Shown here: one piece after another, positions 34,553 through 42,475 of the stretch
Layout: each line of letters starts with the position of its first letter
Numbering within the stretch: the stretch's first letter is position 1
Assembly (NCBI GenBank): GCA_903844265.1
Contig: CAIMTB010000578.1
Coordinates: 1-43,035, forward strand
From: an uncultured Verrucomicrobiota bacterium
Lineage (GTDB): Bacteria; Verrucomicrobiota; Verrucomicrobiia; Limisphaerales; CAIMTB01
Reading direction: 5' to 3'
DNA: 43,035 nucleotides
Program-made: the position numbers and the translations under genes
The notes under the pieces: model-generated
Databases searched by the model: none
Told to the model about the DNA's origin: nothing
Seen by the model: the letters and a program-made list of their open reading frames with translations, nothing else

Positions 34553-35528
34553 GCTCATGTCGGCACTGCTGCGGGAGCGTGAGGCGGGGTTGGTGGCCCT
34601 GATCGGCCTGCTGACCCTCGCCGCCGCTGGCCGGGATCCGTCGTTTCTCTCAGTGCAGAATTGGCGGGACATACTGGTCAACGCCGCGCCGGTGATGGTG
34701 CTCGCCTGCGGCATGATGCCGGTGATCGTCACGGGCGAGATCGACATCTCGGTGGGGTCGCTGACGGGTCTTCTCGCGGGCCTGCTGGGCGTGATGTGTT
34801 CGACGGCGCAGTGGGGGTGGAATCCGGTGCCCGTCACGCTTCTCATCCTGGCAGGCGGCGCGGTGGCGGGGTTGGGCACCGGCGCCTTGGTGACCTTTGC
34901 CAGGGTTCCGTCGATCCTTGCCACGCTGGGTCTTTTGACGGCGTTGCGGGGGGTCATGATCTGGGTGATGCGGGGAAACCAGATTGGAGATTTTCCACCG
35001 GCGATCCGGTGGTGGGGAACCGGTACAATCCTGGGCCTGCCGGTGCTGGTGTGCGTGGCGGGTGGGGTTGTGGCGGGAACCGGATGGATGGCGGTGCAGA
35101 CCCCGCTGGGTCGGCGGTTGTTTGCCCTCGGTTCGAATCCTGATGCTGCGCGGTTGGTGGGATTGTCCGAGTGGCGATTGAAGCTGTTCGTATTCGGGTG
35201 GTGCGGATTTCTGACGGCCGTGGCGACGTTGATGCTGGTGGGCAAGCTGGGCGTCGTGGACGCCTCTGTGGGGCGCGGCTACGAGCTGCTCGTGGTCACG
35301 TGCGCGGTGGTCGGGGGGGTGTCCATCCGCGGAGGTCGGGGTCGTCTGCGGGGCGTGGTGTTGGCGGTTCTGCTCATGGTCATGATCAAGACGGTGCTGG
35401 TCTTTCTCAAGTTGGGGGACGAGGCGACGAAGTGGGAGCGGGCGATCCAGGGCGGGTTTATTTTGTTGGCCGTGGTGTTGGATCACCTGGCCGAGCGGCG
35501 TTCGGCGGACGCGGGAGGGCATTCATGA
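34545..35528 (+). CDS. Sugar ABC importer permease 1
   Basis: This 327-residue inner-membrane permease of the ribose/rhamnose/AI-2 (RbsC, RhaP, LsrC) family has about nine to ten hydrophobic segments. It carries the family signature VIVTGEIDISVGSLTGLLAG and the late GRRLFALGSNPDAARLVGLS (the loop that contacts the ATPase). Start ATG 34545 lies inside the end of the ATPase gene, and its stop overlaps the second permease (ATGA), so the three are translated as a unit. The two non-identical permeases point to the heterodimeric rhamnose or AI-2 type rather than the homodimeric ribose type. Confidence 0.92.
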   Translation: MRRLMSALLREREAGLVALIGLLTLAAAGRDPSFLSVQNWRDILVNAAPVMVLACGMMPVIVTGEIDISVGSLTGLLAGLLGVMCSTAQWGWNPVPVTLLILAGGAVAGLGTGALVTFARVPSILATLGLLTALRGVMIWVMRGNQIGDFPPAIRWWGTGTILGLPVLVCVAGGVVAGTGWMAVQTPLGRRLFALGSNPDAARLVGLSEWRLKLFVFGWCGFLTAVATLMLVGKLGVVDASVGRGYELLVVTCAVVGGVSIRGGRGRLRGVVLAVLLMVMIKTVLVFLKLGDEATKWERAIQGGFILLAVVLDHLAERRSADAGGHS

Positions 35529-36466
35529 GACGGATGTGGGAGGTGCACCGGCATGAGTTTGTGCTGGCGGCGCTGCTTGCCGGGTTGTTGGTGGGCGCGG
35601 GGATTCTCGATCCGCTGTTCGTGGCGGGAGCCACGCAGCTGAAGCTCTCGGAGAACATCTGGGAGATGGCGATTCTCGCGCTGCCGATGACCCTGATCAT
35701 CATCACCGGGGGGATTGATCTTTCGGTGGGATCGACGATGGCGTTGGCGACGGTGGCGTTCGGGTTGGGCGTGAAGGCGGGTGTGCCCTTCTGGGGGGCG
35801 GCCGTGGTGGCGCTGGTGGTCGCTGGGGGTGCCGGATGGGCGAACGGTTGGTTGGTGACGCGCCTGCGGGTGCATCCGTTGCTCATCACCCTGGCTTCCC
35901 TTGCGGCGTATCGCGGGCTGGCCGAAGGGCTGAGCCGCGGTCAGCCGGTCACGCCGTTGCCGGCGATGTTCTGCCGCCTCGCGGGCGTCGTCTCGGGCGT
36001 GCCCTTGCCTGCCCTCTATTTCGCGGTGCTGGTCGTCATCGCCGGGCTGTTCCTCCATCGGACACCGCACGGACGCTTTCTTCGCGCCATGGGGTACCAG
36101 GAGCGCGCCGCGGTGTTTTCAGGAATTCCGGTGGCGCGACTGCGGACGATCCTGCACGCCATGGCGGGGTTGATGGCGGGGTTCGCGGCGCTCATCTATG
36201 CCGCGCGTCGGAACACGGCGAACCCCGAGGCTGGGCTGGGGATCGAACTCGATGTCATCAGCGCGGTCGTCGTCGGGGGCACGGACATCATGGGCGGGAG
36301 CGGTTCGATGCTCGGCACGTTGCTTGGCGTGCTTCTGATCCACGAAGCGCGCGAGTTTGTGAATTGGCGTTGGAGCAGCGCGGAGTTGAACATGGTGGTC
36401 ATCGGGGCGCTGCTGATCTTCTCGGTGATTGCGCACCGGTTGTTGGCGCCGCGCGGGCGCGGGTGA
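35525..36466 (+). CDS. Sugar ABC importer permease 2
   Basis: This 313-residue partner permease (RhaQ/LsrD-like) contains the signature LIIITGGIDLSVGSTMALAT, LLITLASLAAYRGLAEGLSRG, the ATPase-contact loop GRFLRAMGYQERAAVFSGIP and the late VVVGGTDIMGGSGSMLGTLLG. About nine membrane segments are expected. It overlaps permease 1 by four bases. It ends 21 bases before the convergent binding-protein gene, with no clear terminator between them, so transcripts may run into each other. Confidence 0.92.
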   Translation: MRRMWEVHRHEFVLAALLAGLLVGAGILDPLFVAGATQLKLSENIWEMAILALPMTLIIITGGIDLSVGSTMALATVAFGLGVKAGVPFWGAAVVALVVAGGAGWANGWLVTRLRVHPLLITLASLAAYRGLAEGLSRGQPVTPLPAMFCRLAGVVSGVPLPALYFAVLVVIAGLFLHRTPHGRFLRAMGYQERAAVFSGIPVARLRTILHAMAGLMAGFAALIYAARRNTANPEAGLGIELDVISAVVVGGTDIMGGSGSMLGTLLGVLLIHEAREFVNWRWSSAELNMVVIGALLIFSVIAHRLLAPRGRG

Positions 36467-36487
36467 GCGGTGGATGCCGCGCGGGCG

Positions 36488-37537
36488 TCAAAAATCGTAC
36501 TTGTCGATGTTGTCGCGGTTGAAGACGAGTGCGTCGCCCAGCAGGACGTTGTCGTTGGCGATGGGTTTGCTGCCGAGGCGGCCGGCATTGAGGGACGTGG
36601 CGCCGGGCTTGAGTTCGCCACGGGCGAGTGCGTGGGCGACTTGGATCGTCAGGTAGCCGAGGTCCCTGGTGTTCCAGAGCACCACCGTTTTCACGACCCC
36701 ATCCTTGATGTAGCCCTTCATGGGATTGGGCGTGGAGAGGCCGGTCACGAGAACCTGGCCGGTCTTGCCGGCCTGCTTGACGCCTTCCGCGGCACCTGGG
36801 AATGCGACGCTGCTGATGCCGAAGATTCCCTTGAGATTCGGGTAGGCCTTGATGAGGTCCTGCGCGTCCTGGAGCGCCTGTTTCTGGTCCTCGCCCGGGT
36901 ACTTCACGGCGACGTTGTGGAGCGACGGGTATTTCTCGGCGAGACGCTTCTGCATGGGCCCGATCCACGAGTTCTGGTTCGCGCTGGTCGGGCTGGAACT
37001 GATGATGGCGACGTCGCCCGAGGCTCCGGCGCCTCCGAGGTCACGCGCCATGGCGTCGATCATGCCGAAGCCGATGGCCTCGGGGGTGGCCTGGTTCACG
37101 AAGAAATCGCGGGAATCCGGCGTGCCATCGGCGTCCCAGGTGATGACCTTGATGCCGGCTTGGCGCGCCTCCTTCATCGCCTTCTGGAGGACGTCGGGGG
37201 CGTTCGGGGCGACGGCGATGACGTCGACCTTCTGCAGGGTCCACTTCTCGATCATCGCGGCCTGCTTCTCGGCGGAGCCCTCGGTGGGGCCATCGTAGAT
37301 CAGTTCGACGTCGCCCAGTTCACGGGCCGCCTCTTCGGCGCCGGAGTGGCAGGAGGTGAAATAGGGGATGCCTTTGAGTTTGGGAAGAAGGCAGACCTTG
37401 ATGCGGTGCTGGGCGGGGGCGCCGCTCGTGGAGGTTGCCGTCGCGGGGGTGGGTTCGCCGGGTTTGCCGCAGCCGGCGAGAAGCGCCGTGCCGAGCATCG
37501 CCATGGCTGCCATCCAGAGTTGAATCGACTTGTTCAT
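36488..37537 (-). CDS. Sugar-binding lipoprotein of the ABC importer
   Basis: This 349-residue periplasmic-binding protein is of the RhaS/LsrB class. A lipoprotein signal (MLGTALLAGCGKP, Cys23) is followed by a Pro/Thr-rich linker and the type-I fold: VCLLPKLKGIPYFTSCHSG, DVELIYDGPT, VDVIAVAPNAPDVLQKAMKE, KVITWDADG (ligand-contact Asp) and LKGIFGISSVAFPGAAEGV. The DADG and PYF segments resemble rhamnose/AI-2 binders. It is encoded convergently to the ATPase-permease operon, so it has its own promoter, which allows separate and higher expression. The ATG at 37537 starts the lipoprotein signal. Confidence 0.92.
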   Translation of the reverse strand: MNKSIQLWMAAMAMLGTALLAGCGKPGEPTPATATSTSGAPAQHRIKVCLLPKLKGIPYFTSCHSGAEEAARELGDVELIYDGPTEGSAEKQAAMIEKWTLQKVDVIAVAPNAPDVLQKAMKEARQAGIKVITWDADGTPDSRDFFVNQATPEAIGFGMIDAMARDLGGAGASGDVAIISSSPTSANQNSWIGPMQKRLAEKYPSLHNVAVKYPGEDQKQALQDAQDLIKAYPNLKGIFGISSVAFPGAAEGVKQAGKTGQVLVTGLSTPNPMKGYIKDGVVKTVVLWNTRDLGYLTIQVAHALARGELKPGATSLNAGRLGSKPIANDNVLLGDALVFNRDNIDKYDF

Positions 37538-37660
37538 TGCGTGTTCTGATGTCCGGGCGGGTTGAGGCCGTGGTTCGACCATCGGCATGGGTGTGGGCAG
37601 GATTCTACGGTAGGCGGTTGCCGACGGCGATGTTTCGATAAAATCCGCACGGCCGGCGGT

Positions 37661-37767
37661 GCATCCACGGGTTGTCGGTGGCGGCCTCTCCGAGGGCGCC
37701 GTGCCTCGGTGCGTCCGCGAAGGACGGCGCGCAGCGGAGTGCGCGCCCCACCGTCAGTCTGGGATGC
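37661..37767. repeat. 107-bp palindromic repeat, copy B
   Basis: It begins GCATCCAC and ends GGATGC. Its 73-bp core (37686-37758) differs from copy A (17517-17588) by one substitution and one inserted base. The 8-bp hairpin with loop GCGGAG is preserved exactly, while the left terminal hairpin has decayed. Core conservation above the flanks points to recent spread or selection on the structure. Confidence 0.85.
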
Positions 37768-37796
37768 GCCGGGGAGGGTGCAGTCCATCCCCGGCG

Positions 37797-37831
37797 GACC
37801 CCAATGAAGGGACAGGTCTTGCATTGGGGTC
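37797..37831. repeat. Hairpin carrying GGGACAGGTCTT, copy 2
   Basis: GACCCCAATG (37797-37806) pairs perfectly with CATTGGGGTC (37822-37831) around a 15-nt loop that contains GGGACAGGTCTT (37809-37820), the same 12-mer as at 6883. No T-tract follows on either strand, so it is not an obvious terminator. It resembles a REP or IS200/IS605 end. Confidence 0.55.
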
Positions 37832-37887
37832 GGTCTCGGACTTAGCAGGCTTGCGGGCACGGGAGGTCCTTGGATAAACCAACGGCC

Positions 37888-38901
37888 ATGCGTGCTTTGC
37901 CATTTGTCAGGGTCGTGAACCTCGTTGCGTTGCTTGCGGCCTTTGGATGTCGTCCGGGCCTCGCCGATGACTCCGGGCCTCCGACGTTGTTCGTCGCGCC
38001 CTTCAGCGGCAGCCCGAAGGCCATCGAGGCATGGCAGCCGGCAATGGGTGAGGGGCTTGCCGAGATGCTGGTGACCGACCTTACAAAGCTCGGCAAGTTC
38101 CAGGTTCTGGAGAAAAGCCAACTGGAAGTGCTGAAGGACGAAATCCACCTGGGCGAGGACGGATGGGTCGAGCCCAGTGAGAAGGTTGAGAAAGGAGGAT
38201 TTGCGGCCGCGGACTACATGTTTACGGCCAAAGTCACCCGGTTCGGGGCGAAGGAATCCAAGATCAACGTAGGTGGAGTCGCCAGCCGGATCGGCCTCGG
38301 CGGTCTTGGAATCAAGCAGAACAATGTCGACGTGCGGATCGATTGGCGTCTCGTCGACGCGAACAACCGGAAGGTGCTGAAGGCCGGATCGGCGGTCGCC
38401 GAGAAGAAGGGCACGAGCTTCGACGTCGGAGCATTCACGGGCGCCGGTGGCGGTACACTCGGTGTCGACAACAAGGAATTCATGGAAAGCGCGCTGGGCA
38501 AGGCAACCGTCCTGGCGCTTTCCCAGATCACCGAGGACCTGAAGTCCTACAACGTACCGCCTTCGTCCCGGAAAGCCCGAAAAGAAGCCCTGACAGCCCA
38601 GGCCCAGACCGCAGCGCAGGCCGCTTCCGATACGCTCCACCGGGCTCCTGGGAAGATCCTGGCTGTCGCCAGCAAGGAGGCCATCATCATCTCCCTTGGA
38701 AGCCGTCAGGGGTTCAAGAACGGAGACGTTGTCAACCTCTTCGAGACTGTGGATACCAAGGACGACAAGGGGGCCGTGGTGTTCACTGAGGAGAAGCTCG
38801 TCGGGGAGCTCACCATCCAGGCGGTGCAGGAAGACAAGAGTCGCGCCTCCTACAAGGGTGACCGCGACCCCAAGGCGGGCTGGGTCGTGAAGGCCAAGTA
38901 A
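37888..38901 (+). CDS. CsgG-like exported protein
   Basis: The 337-residue protein has a signal (MRALPFVRVVNLVALLAAFG, then C), possibly a lipoprotein although AFGC is a weak lipobox. Residues ~35-215 match the CsgG/LpoB/TolB-N type fold: TLFVAPFSG, GLAEMLVTDLTKLGKFQVLE, AADYMFTAKVTRFG and DVRIDWRLVDANNRKVLKAG. A short Ala/Gln-rich helix follows. The C-terminal domain (~245-335) has AIIISLGSRQGFKNGDVVNL, resembling the FlgT C-terminal domain. It probably acts in envelope secretion or assembly, but no curli or flagellar genes are near. An in-frame TTG at 37870 is an alternative start. Its 3' end faces pyrE across a palindrome. Confidence 0.78.
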   Translation: MRALPFVRVVNLVALLAAFGCRPGLADDSGPPTLFVAPFSGSPKAIEAWQPAMGEGLAEMLVTDLTKLGKFQVLEKSQLEVLKDEIHLGEDGWVEPSEKVEKGGFAAADYMFTAKVTRFGAKESKINVGGVASRIGLGGLGIKQNNVDVRIDWRLVDANNRKVLKAGSAVAEKKGTSFDVGAFTGAGGGTLGVDNKEFMESALGKATVLALSQITEDLKSYNVPPSSRKARKEALTAQAQTAAQAASDTLHRAPGKILAVASKEAIIISLGSRQGFKNGDVVNLFETVDTKDDKGAVVFTEEKLVGELTIQAVQEDKSRASYKGDRDPKAGWVVKAK

Positions 38902-38936
38902 GGGAGGCTAGCCGCCCGTTAAAAAACACATCTCCG

Positions 38937-39014
38937 CCGTAGCAGTCGAGGTAAGGAGACTCCATTCATTGGCTTTCCGATGAAATTTGAGTCTCCTCAC
39001 GTCGACTGCTACGG
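38937..39014. repeat. 78-bp near-perfect palindrome between convergent genes
   Basis: The left arm 38937-38962 begins CCGTAGCAGTCGAGG; the right arm 38989-39014 ends GTCGACTGCTACGG. The 26-nt arms are reverse complements at 24 positions around a 26-nt centre. It lies between the stops of the CsgG-like gene and pyrE. There is no T-tract, so it is more likely a REP-like repeat than a plain terminator, although transcripts from both sides would fold it. The rest of the 178-bp gap is featureless. Confidence 0.85.
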
Positions 39015-39079
39015 TTTTCGACGGGAGGCCAGGCAAGGGCTGCGTGGCTTCCTGCCGACGACCTTCACGCAAGGGACGC

Positions 39080-39664
39080 TCAACCGCCAGGTCGGAGCAC
39101 GTCGCTCTTGCGGAATACGGAGATCACCGGGATGCCACGCGCCTCGATCTTGGCGCGGCCACCTTCCTCGCGGTCCACGAGCACCGCCGCCAGGACCACC
39201 TTGCCACCCGCGGCTTCGATGGCGTCCACAGCCTTGAGCGTGGAATCGCCGCGGGTGATGACGTCGTCGATGACGGCGACGGTGCGGCCCTGGACCGACG
39301 GGCCTTCGATGAGCTTGGTCTGGCCGTGGTCCTTGGGTGCCTTGCGCACGACGAAGACCTCGATGGGCTGGTTCGGGGTGGAGATGTGGGAGCTGATGCC
39401 GATGGCGAGCGAGATGGGGTCGGCGCCCATCGTGAGGCCGCCGACGGCCTCGATGCGCAGGCCGCGGGATTTTTCCTCGGCACGGATCATCTCGAAGAGG
39501 ACGTTGCCGACGAGCCACGCGCCCTCGGGGTTGAGCGAGGTGAGGCGGCAGTCGAAGTAGTGGGAACTGCGCGCGCCGGAGGCCAGGACGAAATCGCCGT
39601 AGAACACGGACCGGGCCTTCACGATTTCGAGGAGGCGGGACTTGATGGTTTCGAGGTTGGGCAT
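39080..39664 (-). CDS. pyrE: Orotate phosphoribosyltransferase
   Basis: PyrE joins orotate and PRPP to give OMP in pyrimidine synthesis. The 194-residue protein has the substrate loop GDFVLASGARSSHYFDCR, YFDCRLTSLNPEG, the catalytic lysine region VVRKAPKDHGQTKLIEG and the PRPP motif VAVIDDVITRGDST (129-142). Start ATG 39664. cysE lies 53 bases upstream on the same strand and could be co-transcribed with it. Confidence 0.95.
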   Translation of the reverse strand: MPNLETIKSRLLEIVKARSVFYGDFVLASGARSSHYFDCRLTSLNPEGAWLVGNVLFEMIRAEEKSRGLRIEAVGGLTMGADPISLAIGISSHISTPNQPIEVFVVRKAPKDHGQTKLIEGPSVQGRTVAVIDDVITRGDSTLKAVDAIEAAGGKVVLAAVLVDREEGGRAKIEARGIPVISVFRKSDVLRPGG

Positions 39665-39717
39665 GGGGAGGAAGGTTTTCTAGGAATGGGACACGCATTG
39701 GGACCCTGAACCGCCGG

Positions 39718-40638
39718 TCAGATTTGGAAATCGACCTCAGGTGACATGCGGTCGCGCTTGGGTTTCACCACCATCCGGCCGTCCTCGTAGAAGACGAGGG
39801 AGTTGGGGGGGACGCTGTGCATGAGGAAGACGTTGCCGCCGATGGTGGAGCCGGCGCCGATGACGGTTTCGCCGCCGACGATGGTGGCACCCGCGTAGAT
39901 CGTGACGTGATCCTCGAGCGTGGGGTGGCGGCGTGTGCCCTTGAGCGTCTGGCCGCCCGCGAGGGATCGGGCGACGAGGCCGACGCCCTGGTACATTTTC
40001 ACGTGTGATCCAATGACGGCGGTTTCGCCGACGACGGTCCCGGTGCAGTGGTCGACGAAGAAATGGGAGCCGATGGTTGCGCCGGGATGGAGGTCCATGC
40101 CGGAGCGGGTATGCGCCCACTCGGTCATGATGCGGGGCAGGAGGGCGATTCCGGCGAGGTAGAGTTCGTGGGCCATGCGTTGGACCGCGATGGCCTCGAT
40201 GAACGGATACGCGACGATGACCTCGTCCTTGCTGAGGGCTGCGGGGTCACCGCGGAAGGCGGCCTCGGCGTCGGTCTGGAGGAGTTCGCGGAGGCAGGGT
40301 AGTTTCCCGAGAAAATCGATGGTGAACTGGTGCGCGGCGGGGCCGGTTTGATGACGGTTCACCGACGGATGCGGGGCGTACTCGATGCTCTTCCTGATCT
40401 CGTCCTCCAACCTCTCCTTCACGGAGGACAGGAGCAGCGTGGTCTCGACCTTGAGTTCTGAAGACACCAGCGGGCGATCGTCGAAAAAACCGGGGAAAAG
40501 CAGGCGGAGAAGATCGTGGGCGATGGCCGCGATCGCGGACTTGGACGGGAGGTTGGGGCCGTCGACGTGGTTGATGCCGCCGACAGCTGCGTAAGACGCC
40601 AGCAGGCGATCGGCAAGCTGGATTTCCGTGACGTCCAC
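39718..40638 (-). CDS. cysE: Serine O-acetyltransferase (EpsC/CysE type)
   Basis: The enzyme acetylates serine to O-acetylserine, the precursor of cysteine. The 306-residue protein has a helical N-terminal half and a left-handed beta-helix of hexapeptide repeats (about 190-290): MDLHPGATIGSHFFVDHCTG keeps the active-site Asp and His of CysE, followed by VVGETAVIGSHVKMYQGVGL and VTIYAGATIVGGETVIGAGS. It belongs to the longer EpsC type. The start is GTG at 40638 (MDVTEIQLADRLL). The 241-bp divergent gap to mqnA carries a perfect AGACT-AA-AGTCT mini-palindrome (about 40670-40685). Confidence 0.92.
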   Translation of the reverse strand: MDVTEIQLADRLLASYAAVGGINHVDGPNLPSKSAIAAIAHDLLRLLFPGFFDDRPLVSSELKVETTLLLSSVKERLEDEIRKSIEYAPHPSVNRHQTGPAAHQFTIDFLGKLPCLRELLQTDAEAAFRGDPAALSKDEVIVAYPFIEAIAVQRMAHELYLAGIALLPRIMTEWAHTRSGMDLHPGATIGSHFFVDHCTGTVVGETAVIGSHVKMYQGVGLVARSLAGGQTLKGTRRHPTLEDHVTIYAGATIVGGETVIGAGSTIGGNVFLMHSVPPNSLVFYEDGRMVVKPKRDRMSPEVDFQI

Positions 40639-40879
40639 GCGTCGAGTATTGGGGGACTCCGGGAACGGCTAAAGACTAAAGTCTGGGGTCGGGAGATTCG
40701 GTTGGACCGGCTCTGGTGTGTTCCGCCATGGTGGGTTTGGGTTGAACGACGAGCGTGCAGGAACGCGATCGCGAGAGGCGGTTCCTGAGTGTGATGGCAC
40801 CGAGCTTTTTGGGTCGCCACGAAAGCCTGCTTCCGGCGCCGATGGCGGACGGCTGAGGCCTTCGCAAACGGGTGCCCGG

Positions 40880-41695
40880 ATGGAAACGAACATGTCTGGC
40901 CAATCCCCGATCCCCCCAACCCCGAAGCCGTCGTCAGGTCAGGCGCTGCGAGCGGGATCGGTTCCGTACCTCAACGTGGCGCCGATTGTGGCGGGGTTGG
41001 AGGGACGGATGCGGATGGTTCCACCCTCGGAACTTGCGGTGTCGTTGAGGCGTGGGGACATCGACGCCGGTTTGTTGAGCATCACGGAGGCGCTGTTCCA
41101 CGGTGACTACGACATTCTCGACGGGCCTTGTGTGGCGTCGTTCGGCGAGGTGTACAGCGTGTTTCTGGCGCATCGGGGTCCGATCGGGGAGGTGCGGCGG
41201 GTGGCGTGTGACACGGCGTCGTTGACCAGCGTGAACCTGTTGCGCGTGTTGTTGGCGGAGCGCGGGTTGTTTCCGGAGTTCGTGCCGCTGCGTGACCGGG
41301 CTGCGGCGGGCGCGGAGGATTTCGTGATGTTGATAGGGGATCCGGCGATCGAGTTCCGGCGGGGGCCGCACGAGCATCGGATCTTCGATCTCGGGGCGGG
41401 TTGGCGTGAGTTGACGGGGCTGCCGTTCGTCTTTGCGGCCTGGGTATTGCGGCGGGATGCGGACACTGCGGAGCTGAGGCGTGAATTGAGAGCGGCGGCG
41501 GAGCGTGGGCAACGTGATTTCGATGCGGTGATCCGGAGTGGGACGGAGTTCGACGAGGCGTTCCGGCGGTTGTACCTGACGCAGTACGTGCGGAATATCA
41601 TGGGACCCGCGGAGAAGCTGGGGATCGCGAAGTTTGTGGAGTTGCTGCGGCGGCATTCGGGGCGGGTGGTGTATGACGCGCGGTTCGTGGGCTGA
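40880..41695 (+). CDS. mqnA: Chorismate dehydratase of the futalosine pathway
   Basis: MqnA dehydrates chorismate to 3-enolpyruvylbenzoate, the entry to futalosine-dependent menaquinone synthesis. The 271-residue protein has the periplasmic-binding-like fold: GSVPYLNVAPIVAGL (27-41), PPSELAVSLRRGDIDAGLLS, VACDTASLTSVNLLRVLLAE, DFVMLIGDPAIEFR and the late FVFAAWVL. The frame is open to 40718 upstream but that part does not look like the family; ATG 40880 or ATG 40892 is preferred. mqnB, C and D are not in the window. It implies menaquinone as a respiratory quinone. Confidence 0.9.
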   Translation: METNMSGQSPIPPTPKPSSGQALRAGSVPYLNVAPIVAGLEGRMRMVPPSELAVSLRRGDIDAGLLSITEALFHGDYDILDGPCVASFGEVYSVFLAHRGPIGEVRRVACDTASLTSVNLLRVLLAERGLFPEFVPLRDRAAAGAEDFVMLIGDPAIEFRRGPHEHRIFDLGAGWRELTGLPFVFAAWVLRRDADTAELRRELRAAAERGQRDFDAVIRSGTEFDEAFRRLYLTQYVRNIMGPAEKLGIAKFVELLRRHSGRVVYDARFVG

Positions 41696-41824
41696 GTGGA
41701 GGGGGGCGGCGGCTCGGCGTGCGCCGTTTGGCGATTCTCGATTGCCGCTGGGGGATCGACTTCAGTTCTCGGTTGAACCAGGGTTGCCCGACGGAAGTGT
41801 GCGAGAAAGCACGGCTCCACCACT

Positions 41825-42472
41825 GTGAATCTGCGCCAGTTCATCAAGTTCATCACCGCGCGTGACACCACGTTTCACGGGGAATTTCGGTGCATGCGTG
41901 AGCTTGCGGGGTCGGACTGTCCGAGATTTGTCGTCGACGTTGGGGCGAACGACGGGTTCTACGCCTCGAACTCGTATCCGTTTGCTGCGCGGGGATGGCG
42001 TTCCCTGCTGATCGAGCCACACCCGGAAGCCTTCCGAAAACTCATCCTGCGCCATGCGAAGCGGCCGCACGTCGTCTGCCGGCAGCTCGCATGTGGGGAG
42101 CGGCCTGGCAGGATGCCCCTCTGGACAGGTGCAACCGGGGACACCACGCACGCGACGCTGGCGCCGGAAAGCCGCGATACGCCGTCCAACCCATGGGCGA
42201 CCGATGCCTGTGAGGTTGATGTCGTGCGCTTGGACGGTGTCCTGGCCGAATTCGGGTTCCCGGAGCGTTTCGGCATTCTGTCGATCGACACGGAGGGCTG
42301 GGACGTCGAGGTTCTCAGGGGCATGGATCTTTCCCGCTGGCGTCCCCGGGTGATTGTGACGGAGGACGGGGAGCGGGGCACGGAGGAGAAGGGGGCCTTG
42401 CTCCATGGGAATGGATATGAGTGTCGCAAGCGCATCGGGGTGAACTCCTTCTGGACTCCGGTATCCCCATAA
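41825..42472 (+). CDS. FkbM family methyltransferase
   Basis: This 215-residue SAM-dependent methyltransferase of the FkbM type has motif I VVDVGANDGFYASNS (36-50), acidic motif II LLIEPHPEAFRKL, and the C-terminal family motif FGILSIDTEGWDVEVLRGMD. Members O-methylate sugars or polyketides, in bacteria often LPS, glycan or glycolipid residues. The start is GTG at 41825 without a clear ribosome-binding site. A second FkbM gene starts three bases after its stop, suggesting an operon that continues beyond the window. The 129-bp gap before it shows nothing notable. Confidence 0.85.
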   Translation: MNLRQFIKFITARDTTFHGEFRCMRELAGSDCPRFVVDVGANDGFYASNSYPFAARGWRSLLIEPHPEAFRKLILRHAKRPHVVCRQLACGERPGRMPLWTGATGDTTHATLAPESRDTPSNPWATDACEVDVVRLDGVLAEFGFPERFGILSIDTEGWDVEVLRGMDLSRWRPRVIVTEDGERGTEEKGALLHGNGYECRKRIGVNSFWTPVSP

Positions 42473-42475
42473 TTG

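Larger units (their letters stand above)
37538..37887. other. 350-bp divergent intergenic region rich in repeats
   Basis: This gap between the binding-protein gene and the CsgG-like gene holds copy B of the 104-107 bp repeat (37661-37767) and a hairpin with the GGGACAGGTCTT loop (37797-37831). Both promoters must lie here. No -10/-35 pair stands out. A GGGAGGT at 37861-37867 sits 2 bases before a TTG (37870) and 20 before the ATG at 37888. Confidence 0.6.

Noticed and set aside
32960-35245. 761-codon open frame on the minus strand opposite the ABC transporter genes
   Set aside because: It lies antisense to clear, motif-bearing genes and has the Arg/Pro/His-rich composition of GC-rich shadow frames.
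38902-38936. GGGAGGCTAGCCGCCC followed by GTTAAAAAAC considered as terminator of the CsgG-like gene
   Set aside because: One internal mismatch, a very small loop and an A-tract instead of a T-tract on the coding strand.
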